A DNA stretch of 64,000 bases from Cyclina sinensis (GCA_012932295.1 JAAONU010000120.1:120323-184322); one strand, 5' to 3'; counted from the first letter of the stretch, positions 47,455 through 59,449 are shown. Notes: generated by a model not told the origin, from the letters alone. Program-made: numbers and translations.

Positions 47455-48160
47455 ACTTGAAATTGTTCTATCAACTTTTATCCTGAATAGTTATACAAAG
47501 TTACTGCCTAAAGAGGATTTTTATGGCCTAAGTACAGTATTCGTTTGAATAGCCCATTTGCTTTTTTTCAAAACTTGTAACTCTCAAGAACACCAGCAAA
47601 TGACTAAAGATGAAGCATGAACAAATTCTTGCCAATACGACTGCCCTCAAACAATTAACAGGGCCTATATCAAATCAACTATATTATAACAAATAGTATA
47701 AAATGTAAACTTTTGTCAGATATTTTATTTAAGATGAGTACTTTTTAGATTTGTTTGGGCACTGGAAAGCTAATAAAGCAAAACGTATTACCTTTAAAAA
47801 TAAATGTCCAAATGGCAAGTGGAATGAAGCAAATCATAATAAACTGTATCCGTATTTAGGCATTACGAATAAATGTGCGTTTTAATATAAACAGGAAATG
47901 CGACCATTTAAAACGATGCAAATTCAAACACAGTTAAACCATGAGCTTCGCTTAAGCGTCACGCGCTATTGACAGAGTATGACTTTACGCTTTGGACACA
48001 CACTTAATGAACAGCAACATGAAGACTAAGAAATGTTGTAACTCTTAGTTTTAAGGACAGTATTATAATAATATCTGCGAATAAGTTCAACATGATTATT
48101 GTGGAGTTCTTTAGTCATGTTTTACCTTAAACGATTCAAGATATACAGAGCATAAATATT
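47455..48160. other. No gene recognised
   Basis: AT-rich non-coding sequence between the BEL/Pao element and the duplicated segment. Confidence 0.5.
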
Positions 48161-48339
48161 CACACATTTAATCGGTATGACATATCACCTTGACCATTAC
48201 CCGGGTTTGCAAAAACTTGTCCTCTGTGCATAACTTCAATTTTGTATTTTTTTTTCTGCAAAATAGTTTCGTTTTTCTACAAGTTGATGAAATGATACAG
48301 TCAGAGTGGACAGTTTCAATTTCTTTAAGCAGTTCAAAA

Positions 48340-48905
48340 GATACAGACAAACGTATTATTGTAGGATCAATATCTTACAAACACGTGGCTTGCAGCTATT
48401 ATTTTCTTTCTGCATACACAAACTCACATGTTGAACATATCAATACTTTGCAAAATCAGATTTAACAAATGCAAGACACAAACAATAAAAAAACCGGTCC
48501 ATATTGCAACAGATGCTAAATTTCATACGGTCATTAAAATCTCGTTGTAAGGAAGAATATATATTCTTAAATTTCATATAACAATCAGGAACAAATAATA
48601 TATTCTTAAATTTCATGTAACAATCAGGAACAAATAAAGACCATGTTTTTAGCCTTCATGCATTTTCTAAAGAGCAAGTTTTGTAATACTATCAGTGTTT
48701 TACGGTGACTGATCAAACAAGACCGACAATGACAATTAACAGTGACTTATCAAAACAAAGACAGTATGTCACCCCCCATATTACGTAACCACATTCTTCA
48801 CTACAGGACATTGCGAAAGACAAAAGACGGTGTGATAATTAAAGAAGTGCTAAATAATGCATATTTATTGTCTAGTATCTTTTGAAACTGTATCAAAGAA
48901 TAAAA
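48340..48905. repeat. Inverted segmental duplication, arm 1
   Basis: Its reverse complement matches 59500-60540 after removal of the insertion at 59986-60496. Shared blocks include TTACAAACACGTGGCTTGCA, the oppositely oriented GACCATGTTTT block, and CTGTATCAAAGAATAAAA. Continuity resumes right of the TRIM at 49332-49375. Inside it a 43-bp block is doubled at about 48555-48640, whereas arm 2 has one. One frame on the plus strand reads KRIIVGSISYKHVACSYYF and the other arm has KRIIVRSVSYKRVAC, so the segment may once have coded; the protein is unknown. Confidence 0.8.
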
Positions 48906-48931
48906 CAAGTATAACAGGTGGTGAAAAATCG

Positions 48932-49004
48932 TGGCTCGGCCGGGATTTGAACCCAGGGCCTTCCGCTTACAGGGCGGACACTCTACCAACTGAGCTACCA
49001 AATC
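48932..49004 (-). tRNA. tRNA-Thr-like gene inside the 3' LTR of TRIM copy 2
   Basis: 73 nt aligning without gaps to the tRNAs of copy 1. The acceptor (GATTTGG) and T arm (TTCAAAT) have changes. The anticodon is TGT with C at position 33, and TTTTT lies downstream. Confidence 0.65.
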
Positions 49005-49203
49005 ACACGTTTCTGCCTTTTTGATTTATCACCTGTAAATCTGTACCCTGCTACATATACCCCCTCAAAAGTTAGAATTCGTCTCGAATTCTCAGAGTCA
49101 CGGAGAATATTCTAAACCTATTCTCGAGATGCCGAAGCTGTAGATAAATTATAACGCAGGTTATTTACGTTGGGCGCCAAATGTAACAGGTGGTGAAAAA
49201 TCG

Positions 49204-49276
49204 TGGCTTGACAGGGTCTTGAACCCAGGGTCTTCCGCTTACAGAGCGGACACTCAACCAACTGAGCTACCAAGCC
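49204..49276 (-). tRNA. tRNA-Thr-like gene inside the 5' LTR of TRIM copy 2
   Basis: 73 nt, acceptor GGCTTGG, anticodon stem TCCGC/GCGGA, loop TCTGTAA with C at position 33 and anticodon TGT. The T arm has GGTTCAAGACC, a weakened B box. TTTTT lies downstream. Confidence 0.65.
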
Positions 49277-49472
49277 ACACAGTTCTGCCTTATCGATTCA
49301 TCACCTATAAACCTGTACCAGGCTACACAAGTTTTAGATAAAATAGAGTGAATATGCGGTTGATGAGAGAGATGTTTAATTTTGTCATATTGTAAGCTTT
49401 TAGAGTTGTTCAAATAGTTGAAATTGTCTCAGGACCAATATAGGTGATATGGTTACTAACGTATTATCACCA

Positions 49473-49544
49473 GCCCGGGTAGCTCAGTTGGTAGAGCACC
49501 TGACTTGCATGCGGATGTCGCGGGTTCGAGTCCCGCCCTGGGTA
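49473..49544 (+). tRNA. tRNA-Ala(TGC)-like sequence, probably a SINE head
   Basis: 72 nt: acceptor GCCCGGG/CCTGGGT (with wobbles), D arm GCTC/GAGC, T arm GCGGG TTCGAGT CCCGC, anticodon loop CTTGCAT. The anticodon stem CCTGA/GCGGA has two mismatches, so it is unlikely to be functional. The A box TAGCTCAGTTGG and B box GGTTCGAGTCC are perfect. A downstream short inverted repeat, TGATTTTT...AAAAAATCA, suggests a SINE body. Confidence 0.5.
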
Positions 49545-50555
49545 TGTGATTTTTCTGACCCCGCGACAAAAAATCATAGGTTCACCTTCGAAATGGAAAA
49601 CTGTGCATGTGGTTTACACAACTCCACAAGCTTCCACTTTAAACAACCGATGGTCTTTTTTCACAGTCTTTCATGTGTTAAATAATTCCAGTTAATGATA
49701 TGTTCAAGTCTGGAATAAAACATACGAAATAGTAATAATAATACATGTACAATAAAATGATGTTTATTCTGCAACAAAATTCACGCAATATAAGACAGTA
49801 CGTCAGCTTGAAATGTGCTTAAGTTATACAGATTTATACGAAACTTAGGTAGCACTCCACACTAAATTTCTAATTCCTGCCGTCCCTGTACACAAACATT
49901 ATGTCCGAAGTTCCTGGTACAAAAGTATTAAACCTGAAAAAATAAGAATCATTTTATTAACAACATATTAAACAAAACATTGTAAATCAACAACTAAACT
50001 GTCACAAGTATTGTGGTAGAACTATACATGGAGCTGTGATTCATTCAGTAATCGCCGAAAATCAACAGTGGTCCAAGACCTAAAACACCACTTTTTGTCT
50101 CTCTGTCAAAACATACCTGCAAATAGTAGCTATAGAAACACTGTTTCTGTCTAGGCAAATCCCTTACATGCAAAATATCAACAAAGAAACAGGTGTTTCG
50201 CCTTGCAGATTTTTTGCTAATGATTGAAAGTATGTACCCCCCCTTGAAAAAATGTCTTGATTCTTCCGAGCCTGCAATTGAAATGCACTGTTTACAGAAA
50301 AACGGTGTTCATGACACCATCGGTCCCTGAACAATTATTACTAGCCCTATTTTCGAATTTGCCAGAGTTCATTTTAGATGTTGCAAAACAAAATCTGATG
50401 CTGAAAATGCATTTTGAACTCAAACAGTCATTTGACTCAGAATATTTACACTTTCAAAGAAATCATCCGTGGCCTTTCGAAACTGTGGCTACAATTAGTG
50501 TGGTGTGCTAACTTAAGCATCATAGCGAGGTTTAGCAGTCAATTAATGGCAGACG

Positions 50556-50640
50556 GTCACGTGACCTTCATAATGGGCGGTGGTCAATTTTATCAATTAT
50601 GGAAGGTCTATACAAGCGACTTTGTGAAACGACACCACCA
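50556..50640 (+). promoter_or_regulatory. Second promoter-like segment with GTCACGTGAC
   Basis: GTCACGTGAC (50556-50565), then CTTCATAATGGGCGGTGGTC, closely resembling 20319-20352. The ATG frame reads MGGGQFYQLW and then diverges. It shares ancestry with the 20.3-kb segment, either as a duplicated promoter or a shared repeat. Confidence 0.3.
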
Positions 50641-51039
50641 AGTACACAACTTTTAGGAGAAAAACTTCAAGAACGCATAAACGAACTGAAGGAATCAAAG
50701 ACATCATTAACCACAATCGGCACCAGGATGCCTTTTTATCGAAAAGGGAGGGGGATATATAATCACAGAACCAGCAGCAACAGCAAACAACATAATGTCT
50801 GCGACGTCCTACTCTCCTCGGTTCAACAGAACAAAAACACAACAAAACCCCAAATGAAACGACATCTAAAACCAGCGATGAAAAAATAATCAATGTAGGT
50901 ACATATTTTACTTTAAAATTGGAAAACAAAACACTTTATTAAATTTCAAGGCAGAAAGACTTTTGACTGTATTAAACAATGGAAAACAATCACCTCAGAT
51001 AAATGGGTTTAAAATTCAACTAGCGGCTGCGAAGTGATT

Positions 51040-52760
51040 ACAGTACAGTTGATGGACAACTTAAGATTAACAGTAAATGAGACGAAGTTTGTACTTATAC
51101 CATGCAAACAATTGTCATTCCTTGGCTTTTTATGTTCTGTTATATTAACAGTTCGATTAACAAAGGAAAAAAAGACAGGAAATCGAATAAATTTGTAAAG
51201 AATTTTTGCAAAATGAAAGAAGATCTATTATGCATTTTGCAAAACTGATTGGTAAACTTACCGCAGCATCACCTGCTGTTCAACATGCAGCGCTACATAT
51301 ACGACCGTTAGAAAAAGTAAGAGACAAACAGCTTAGGCTTCACTCTGGCAATTTTGATTCTTTTATGAAAATCCCAAGATCAATTCATAGTTTCTTGATA
51401 TGGTGGATTGATAATTGTCCATGTTTCAAAAGAATTGTACAAAACACACCAGATATAACAATATTTACGGATGCATCAATGACAATGTACGGCGCATATG
51501 AGCAAACGAATAATGTAAAAACGTGCGGGTTCTGGTCGGCGGACGATAAATTACTTCATATAAATGTTTTAGAACTCACGGCTTGCTAAATAGGATTGAA
51601 AACATTTTGTAATAATGTCAGAAATGTTCATGTTCGTGTTTATACCGACAACACAACGAGTTGCGCGTACATCAATCGTTTTGGGGGAAAGAAAACTTCA
51701 CTAGACAATACTGCCAGAAGACTTTGGTTCTGGTGTATCGATAGGAAATACAAGTGTCCACAACTCACGTTCCAGGGGTATTCAGTGAGAAAAGCTGATG
51801 AACTAAGTAGGACCGGGAATGAAGATCTTGAGTGGTCATTAAACAGCACAATTTTCGATGAAATACTGTCTAAATTTCCTAACATACAAATCTATTTGTT
51901 TGCGTTGAAACTTAATAAAACAATGACACAATATGTATCCAAATTCCCGGATCCTGGTGTTATATCTGCATCTCTAACGTGGAATCAGTGCTCCTACTAC
52001 ATATTTGCACCTTTCAGTTTGCTTACTCGCATTCTTCAAAAAATGGAGGAGGACAAGACAAATGCAGTAGTCATCGCTCCTAATTGGCCAACAAAGACTT
52101 GGTGGCCAATTTTGACCAATCTCATAAAAGGGCAATATTATCTGCTTCCAAAGGCTCGAAAATCTTAGGCTTGGAACACAGAACAGACCATCAACATCCA
52201 TTAACAAAAATTGAGGCTGGTTGTTTTCGATATTTCTTGAAAGCTCTCAGACTGCAGGGAATACCAGAGTCAGCAACAACACTTATCAGTGACTCATGGC
52301 GAAACAGCACAAAAACAGTATGACGGGTATATTAAAAATGGCTACATCATTGTAAAGGGAAAACGAATCCCTTTACACCAAATATAAGAGACATACTTGA
52401 ATTTCTAGTAACATTGCATGACAATGGTTTGAGTTATTCTGCTATAGGCACAACAAGATCAGCAGTTCGTTGTTTTGTGAGACTCACAGGGAATATAGAC
52501 ATAAAAAATAATGAACTTATTTCGCGCTTTATGAAATGAATTTTTCAAATTAGGCCGGTGTTGCCTAGATATGTAGATACCTGGGGCGTTAAATTGGTAC
52601 TAAATTACTTAGAAACAATAGACACGACTACCTTGTTATCTTGATCAAATTATGCATGTTATTTTTACTTGTCACTGCACAGAGGTGCCAAAGTCTTCAT
52701 GCGATAAGCTTGACAGATGTTCAACTATTTGATACCAAGGTAGTTACATATGTTTTGTGT
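51040..52760 (+). mobile_element. DIRS-type (tyrosine recombinase) retrotransposon fragment
   Basis: 51050-51180 encodes the end of the RT (NLRLTVNETKFVLIPC, LSFLGF). 51206-51589 continues with GKLTAASPAVQHAALH and the RNase H start ITIFTDASMTMYGAY, HINVLELTAC. After a stop at 51587-51589 the same frame runs to 52168 with VYTDNTTSCAYINRFGG, ADELSRTGNEDLEWSL and PNWPTKTWWPIL. The start of the tyrosine recombinase domain follows (VRCFVRLTG, LPRYVDTWGV) but breaks off near 52740, before the catalytic R-H-R-Y. The RT core is missing or upstream and unrecognisable. ORF 50599-50889 could be a gag-like remnant. It is inactive. Confidence 0.8.
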
Positions 52761-53008
52761 CTACTGAAACATTACTATTTTACTGTTTAATCTTATTCAG
52801 GTACACATTTTTTTTGACAAACTGCAAAAACAGTATGAATGTTATAGTTTTATTTTATTTGTGTGTCAAAGAAAAGTGATAATGTTTCAAAATTGTAACA
52901 AAGTCTTGAAAATTACATTGAAGTTTGTATTTATTTGTGTATTTTTTCTTATAAAATCCTCTTGGAAATATAAATTTGAACCGTTGCTGAGATAAAAAAT
53001 ATTCACAA

Positions 53009-53140
53009 ATGACGTCAAAAAATTCGCTAGAAAATCGCGCAGTAATTAAATTCTTAGCAGAACTGGACAACACACCAACACAGACGTATGAAATGATGCA
53101 GAAGACATCTATTAAATCATCTGTTTCCCGGGCGCTCGTA
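53009..53140 (+). pseudogene. Mariner-type transposase N-terminal fragment
   Basis: From ATG 53009 the frame encodes RAVIKFLAELDNTPTQTYEM and VSRALV, the helix-turn-helix start of mariner-family transposases. It is cut at about 53140, where the LINE on the opposite strand begins, so a rearrangement joined the two. No DDD catalytic region is present. Confidence 0.65.
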
Positions 53141-54610
53141 GTCCTTCTATATTAGTTGACTTTTTTACACCTAAAATTTTTCGTAAAAATTTACAATGTA
53201 TAAGTTCTATGTCTTTTGATTCATGATATCCCCATACAGAGGCATTGTAATTCAAAACAGATCCAACTAAGGTATCAAATAATTTGCATTTATCTTTTTT
53301 TGTTAACTCCACTTGATTTAGAATAGTAAAAAGATTATGTAAGGCATAGTTTGAATGTTGTGCTATTCTCTTCTTTAGCATGAACCGTTCTTAAATTAAT
53401 GTGTGCAAAGATATTTAAAAGAGAAAACAACTTCTAGATTTTTCTCATTAAACTTGAAGTTGTGCGAGGTATGACGCCCTTTCTCAAATATCATTATCTT
53501 AGGTTTTTTTCTTTATTTAGTTCTAATGCCTAAGGAAAACAATATTTTTCTAACTGGTTTAATAAATTTTGAAGAGCTACAGGGGTTTGTGCAAACAAAA
53601 CAGCATCATCTGCAAATAATGAAATGAATATTTTTAGTTCGTCAATAGTAAATAGACCTTTAATATCTGATTTAATGATTTCTTCAATGTCATTCTAGAA
53701 GAATAAAAATAGCAAACTTGAGCTTGGGTCCCCCTGTTTTACCCCTATATGTGAATCGAAAAATGCTGACGTTTTGCCTTTGTATCTAACACATTGTTTT
53801 ACAACACTATACATTGCTTCTAGAGCTTTAACAATTTTCGTTCTTATTTTTTCCATATACAGTTTTTGCCAGAGGAGAGTCCTATCTTACTTATCAAAAC
53901 ATTTTTCGTAGTCAATGAAGGCAGCATACAGTTTCTTATGATCATTAAGTGTTTAAGATATTACTGAATGAAATAAAAAGATACAATCTGTTGTAGACTT
54001 GCCTTTTTGAAAACCGAACTGGTTATGATTAAGACTTTTGTGTATCTGTGACCATTTTGTAATTCGATTTAGCAAAACTTGTGAATATATTTTGCCTAAA
54101 ATATTACTAAGACAAATTCCTCTATACTTGTCACCACCTTTAAAAATAGGCACTAATATTCCTTATCCCCAAATTTCTGGGTATTCCCTCCCATTAAATA
54201 AGCGGTTAAAAGTTTAAATAATACAAGTGCAATGTTATCAAAGGAACATTTAAATAGTTCTGCATAAAGCTCGTCTAGACCACTGCTTTTGTTATTATAT
54301 TTTTTAAAAGTTAACTCTTTATAACTAATTAAAAAAAATTATTTGTCTAAATATTCATCATATGATTGGTCATATTCTGGCGTGTTATTGTTACTATCAG
54401 ATTCTTCGCTGTATAAATTTCGAAAATGCTCAAATAAGTCATCGGCTGTTAGGTTCTCTGATAATTGTGGTTTTGGCATATTGTTGTTTTAATTTCTTCC
54501 AAAATTGTCTGGGTTTTTGTTTAGCCATATTCTGTAATTCTAATTTCTCTGTTTTTTAAGTTTATTCTTTTCTTTCCGTTTTATTCTATTTTATTCTATT
54601 TTATTCTATT
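53140..54610 (-). mobile_element. LINE fragment, same clade as the one at 16241
   Basis: Reads leftward: PDNFWKKLKQQYAKT and DDLFEHFRNLYSE (54540-54380), NNKSSGLDELYAELFK (54290), GGDKYRGICLSNILGKIYS and NHNQFGFQKGKSTTDCIF (54153-53953). Then come broken RT frames, and KCKLFDTLVGSVLNY with KFLRKILGVKK (53381-53150). Many stops. The 3' end is lost at the joint with the mariner scrap. A (TTTTATTCTA)n run at 54570-54610 marks its right edge. Confidence 0.8.
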
Positions 54611-54805
54611 GTATTTTGTTAACAACCCGGGCAGCTGTGTAAAGTGGCAAGGGATAAATGTGCGTCACTTCCGGTTTTGCTCGTGACAGGTGCGCGCGAC
54701 CATATGCATAAAATATGGATTTTAATTTGCTAAAAAAACATCTTTAAGATGAAAATTACCTGCGGAATTCTGTAAAACAGTCATAGTTAGATATATATTT
54801 TTCGC

Positions 54806-55604
54806 TCATATGAAAATTTTGAGGTCAAAATTTCGTGTCACATGACCTTTAAGTGACTTCATATCTTTGATAATTTGCGTTGCCCATATTGGTGTGTTCT
54901 GTGTTTGAAGGTGTTGTTGCGGTTGAATTTTTGGGGACCCAAACAGTAGCTGTGTAGGTACTCCATAGTTCATCATCTGATTAGGACTCGCGGAGTTCAA
55001 GTTTAAATTAACATAACATAACATAATTTTGTTGGCATAAAACAGCACATGGCAAATTTATAGCTACATAGTAAATTTATATAAATAATAACGCATGTAA
55101 AAAGCAAAGACGTGATCGTTATAAATCAGTGGTTTTCTTGAGAAACTAATCTAATAATTACATAGAGTACGTGGTAATTTTACAATGCATTATGAATCCG
55201 ATGTAGTTTCCATGTTAATTAACCTGTCCTATTTGTGTTGCAATATATAAAAATTTAGCTAAATTGTTCATAACTTTAATGGAATTTGATGACATAATGG
55301 ATTCAAATTTTTGTATAGTTGGCCAGTGACAATAATAGGGTTTGAAAAATCTTTTTGGTATATTGCTATACATTGCTGTCACTAGATCCGTGTTACCAGT
55401 CAGTACAGCAGGACTATTGTTCAGCTCGCACTTTCTTTTGTTAGCCGTATTATGTGTACATCGTGATTGAAAATCACTCGATTGTCCCATGCATAATCCA
55501 CAAACATCTATACTCGCTGTACTTACATTTTCGAGAGGAGAATTCGGTTTTCTCTTCTTTTTCTTCTTACTTTCAGAATTTCTAGCGTTTTTTTCCGATG
55601 GCAT
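54806..55604 (-). mobile_element. LINE ORF1 remnant interrupted by another LINE's 3' end
   Basis: 55604-55350 opens MPSEKNARNSESKKKKKRK and has a Cys-containing segment (VCGLCMGQ). 55048-54840 reads PIWATQIIKDMKSL, an ORF1-like stretch. Between them 55345-55200 encodes KPYYCHWPTIQKFESI and KFLYIATQI, the C-terminal end of the 16-kb-type LINE, ending in (ATGTT)n. The chimeric 129-codon ORF is therefore a by-product of insertion. The ORF1 identity is an inference. Confidence 0.5.
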
Positions 55605-55899
55605 TAATAATTGTCCTATTTCACACTATTACATCCAAAAATCTTTGAAAACAACATCCGGAAACTATTTTTAATTCCATTTATAAACAACAGCTATTTT
55701 TCATGTCTTCACTGAGTAACGGTAAAAAAAGGATAGCATTTACACGCATATCTGTAATATCATTATTCCATAAATATGAAAAACCTAAATCGGGCAACAT
55801 ATATTTTACATTTTTTGACCAACTATTTGATAAATTACCATTAGTACAATAGTTACAATAGTAATAGCTTCACAATAGTAAGAAGAATAACATAAGAAG

Positions 55900-58680
55900 G
55901 TCACTGAAAGTTCACGTAATTAATTGTAGGTCAATTGTAGACAAAAAACTTGAATTCAGCAATTTAGTAACTTCCACAAAGCCTGATATTGTGATCGGCA
56001 CCGAGTCCTGGCTTAAACCTAAGCACCATACTAGTGAGGTATTCGATCCGGAACTAGGTTACTCCATCTTCCGCCGCGACCGCATCAAGAAGGTCGGCGG
56101 AGGGGTTTTCATTGCTGTGAAGAACTGTATCACCGCCCAAGAAATGCCCGAACTTCAGTCCGAGCCAGGTCATAGAAACCCTAAATGATTCAAATCTAAT
56201 ACAAATGGTTAATCTCCCCACTCGAGAAAATAATATTCTAGATCTGTTCTTCACCACAAACACTACCATGGTAAACCAAGTAAATATTCTCCCAGGAATC
56301 AGTGATCACAATGTAGTAGAAGTAAAAGTCAATACATCCGCAAGGATATGTTACCAGAAGCCTCGCAAAATCCCGCTTTATAAAAAGGCAAACTGGCAGG
56401 AAATCAAACAGTCTCTAATTGACTACCACCAGGTCATGACAAATGAAGGCAAATATTCCGCACTAAACACAGAAGAGTTATGGGAAAATTTTTCAAGTAC
56501 CCTTAACAACCTCACAGACAAATGGATTCCATCCAAACAGTCATCAATAAGAAATCACCTTCCTTGGGTCAATCAGGATATAAAGAAACTGATCAGGAGA
56601 AGAAATCGAGCTTTCACTAAGGTTAAAAAAACTAGCTCCTCTTCTGATCGCAAGAAATTCCTAGATCTTAAGCATCTAGTGCGGAAAAAAGGTTAAGGAG
56701 GCTTATAACCAGTATCTTGAACACATTCTCAATCTAAACAACACTGATGCCACGGTCAAAACTAAACCTAATACTAAGAAATTATACTCCCTTATCAAGT
56801 ATTAAAGGCAGGAATCTTCCTCTATACCCCCCTTGAAGTACGAAAATAAGCTCCACCAGGATGACCATGCAAAAGCTACAGTACTGAACAAACAGTTTCA
56901 GTCTGTCTTTAGCCCAAAATCTCCCCTAAGCCTAGCCTCTATTTGCAATATGAAACTTAAACCAGATTCCCAATCTGTCCCGACCATGCCATGTATAACA
57001 GTTGGTACAAATGGCATTGAGAAACTTCTCAGTAACCTGAACCCACATAAGGCAAGCGGTCCTGATAAAATAAAACCCATTATACTTAAAACACTCTCTG
57101 CAGAACTGTCACCAATTCTGCAGGTCCTTTTTAATAAATCTCTAAAAGAAGGGTCACTACCATCCCAATGGAAAACTGCTTTTGTTGCCCCTATTTTTAA
57201 AAAGAGTGAAAGGTCAAACCCGTCCAATTACAGGCCCATCTCTTTAACGTGTGTACTATGTAAGGTCCTAGAACACATTGTTTCATCATCTATTGTCAAA
57301 CATTTCACCAATCATGGTATTCTTTACGACTTACAGCATGGATTTAGAGAAAAAAGGTCATGTGTTACCCAATTAGTTATGCTAGTAAATGACTTGGTCA
57401 CCTCAGTCTACAACAAGAAACAAGTAGATCTTATCCTGCTTGATTTCAGTAAGGCTTTCGATAAGGTCAGTCATGAGAAAGTCCTTCTGAAAATACACCA
57501 GTACGGAGTCAGAGGAAATACACTAAAGTGGATCAAAAGTTTCTTAGACAATAGGTCCCCAATCAGTTGTATTAAATGACACCTCATCTGATGCCATCCC
57601 AGTATCATCAGGTGTCCCACAAGGGTCTGTACTGGGTCCCCTGCTCTTCCTAGCCTACATAAATGACCTCCCACATAACATAAGCTCCAAAGTCCGGTTG
57701 TTTGCAGATGACACAGCGGTATACCTAACCTTGACATCTGCAAACCAATCAGTTACCCTCCAAAATGACCTCAAACTGCTCCAAAGTGGGAGTTGGAGTG
57801 GGATATGGAATTCAACCCCTCCAAATGTCAAGTTATCCACGTCACAAAAAGGAAACATCCTATTCCCACCCAGTATTACCTACATGGAGTCCATCTTGAA
57901 TCAGTCAGCTCAGCTAAATACCTTGGCGTGGATATCTCAAATAACCTTACATGGGATGAACACATCAATAGGTCAACTAAGAAAGCTAACCAAACCTTAG
58001 GATTTCTCCGGAGATACATCAAGGTCAGATCAGAACCCATTAAGTCCATCGCTTACCAGACTCTAGTCAGACCCCAACTGGAATATGCCTCCGAGATATG
58101 GTCGCCCCACACCCAGATACAAATAGACCAAGTCGAAAGTGTCCAGCGTAGAGCCGCCCGCTGGATAAAATCTGATTATGGTCGAACATCCAGTGTAACA
58201 GATATGCTCCATTCCATTCAACTCCGGCAATTGGAATTAAGGCGTATAGATGCTTGGTTATCATTATTCTATAAGATTCATCATAATCTGGTTGCTATCC
58301 CAATCAATGACTATCTGACCCCAATGACCCGCTCTGCTCGCCACAGTCACACCCTCTGTTATAGATTAATCACTGCAACCAAGGATTAATATAAGTTCTC
58401 ATACTTTCCCAGAACAGTGTTACATTGGAACCAACTTCCCCCAAATGTTGCCCACCTCCCCACCCTAGAGCAGTTCAATGCTGCAGTAAGTAGCATTGAA
58501 CATGTCCCACCCTAGTTCCCCGCAAGTAAGACTTTTTATATTTTTAACCAAAAATTTTATCTTTACTTCTTTCATTTCTACATTTTTATTCACTATAATC
58601 TTTCTCTTTTGATCCCGACGCGCGAAACGTTTACGTCCCCGAAAGGTGTTCGACGTTGATGGAAGATAGATAGATAGTTA
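55900..58680 (+). mobile_element. CR1/Jockey-type LINE, nearly complete ORF2 but broken
   Basis: Endonuclease start (INCRSIVDKK, PDIVIGTESWL, RRDRIKKVGGGVF) at 55930-56160. A deletion follows, then the endonuclease end (LPGISDHNVVEVKV) at 56205-56340. The RT runs through HKASGPDKIKPIILK, SNYRPISLTCVLCKVLEHIV, LILLDFSKAFDKVSH (57060-57480), then in a shifted frame QGSVLGPLLFLAYINDLP and the FADDTAVYL box (57600-57730), then SSAKYLGVDISNNLTW (57793-58389), to a stop near 58515. Frame breaks occur near 56697, 57570, 57790 and at a stop at 58389. The 3' UTR ends in GATAGATAGATAG (58665-58677). Confidence 0.9.
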
Positions 58681-58689
58681 TGCAGTTTG

Positions 58690-59400
58690 TTAAGCAGGGA
58701 TTGTAATCCTTCCTTAGAATAAGAGAATAAAACTGTATCGACGGCAAACAAAAGTAAAAATATTTGTATGTCATCTAATGAAAATGTATCAACATAATCA
58801 ATTTGTAAATTTCGTACATATCAATTTCGAAAAAAATAAATAACATGTGAGAGTGGTTCCCCTTGTTTAAAGCCCATATAACACACACAATTATCTGACA
58901 GGCAAGCATTTGCTCTTACACAAGATTTTGCACAATTATACATACTACGTAACATTGTTATAACTTTATATGATACTCCTGATTCAATTAATTTAAGCCA
59001 TATTCCATTTCTATATAACATATCAAAACATTTTTTGAAATCAATAAATAATGCATATACCTTTCTCTTTTCATGTTTTATTATTTTACTAATAATTGAA
59101 CTTAAAACAAAGATGCAATCAGTAGTACTTTTATCTTTCCTGAAGCCATACTGGAAGTTGTTCAACATTTCATTACTTTTGGCCCATCTACGCAATCGAA
59201 TGTTTAATAATTTTGAGAAAAGTTTAGAAAATATGCTAGTAAGGGTGATTCCCCTGTAAGTATTTACATCATTTGGATTTCCCTTTTTTGGCACTAGTAC
59301 AATGTTTAATTTTGTCATTTTGTCCATTTTGTAAGCTTTCAAAGTTGTTCAAATAATTGAAATCATATTTTCACCTTTTGAAAAGGAAAACAGTGCTTTC
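58690..59400 (-). mobile_element. LINE RT fragment, 16-kb-type clade
   Basis: 59342-58821 encodes VLVPKKGNPNDVNTYRGITL, NFQYGFRKDKSTTDCIFVL, YALFIDFKKCFDM (motif A) and MGFKQGEPLS (motif B region). It then degrades towards 58690 (the region matching FAVDTVLFS-type motif C is broken). It directly abuts the end of the LINE at 58680. Confidence 0.85.
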
Positions 59401-59449
59401 AATATTATTTGTGTTTAAAACATATTATATGTGGTTTACACAACAAAAA

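Larger units (their letters stand above)
48910..49327 (-). mobile_element. TRIM-like element carrying tRNA genes, copy 2 (418 bp)
   Basis: Exactly the same architecture and length as copy 1: LTRs 49182-49327 and 48910-49055 (146 bp each), interior 126 bp, PBS TGGCGCCCAACG, and a weaker purine tract (TTGAGGGGGTATA). A 4-bp CAAG duplication flanks it (48906-48909, 49328-49331). The two LTRs differ at about 21 of 146 positions, so this is an older insertion; one LTR terminus has TG changed to TA. The paralogous arm near 59465-59510 lacks it and shows the empty site. Confidence 0.9.

Noticed and set aside
50257..50511. An 84-codon ORF starting MILPSLQLKC
   Set aside because: It looks faintly protein-like but has no recognised motif, splice sites or partner; too weak to list as a gene.
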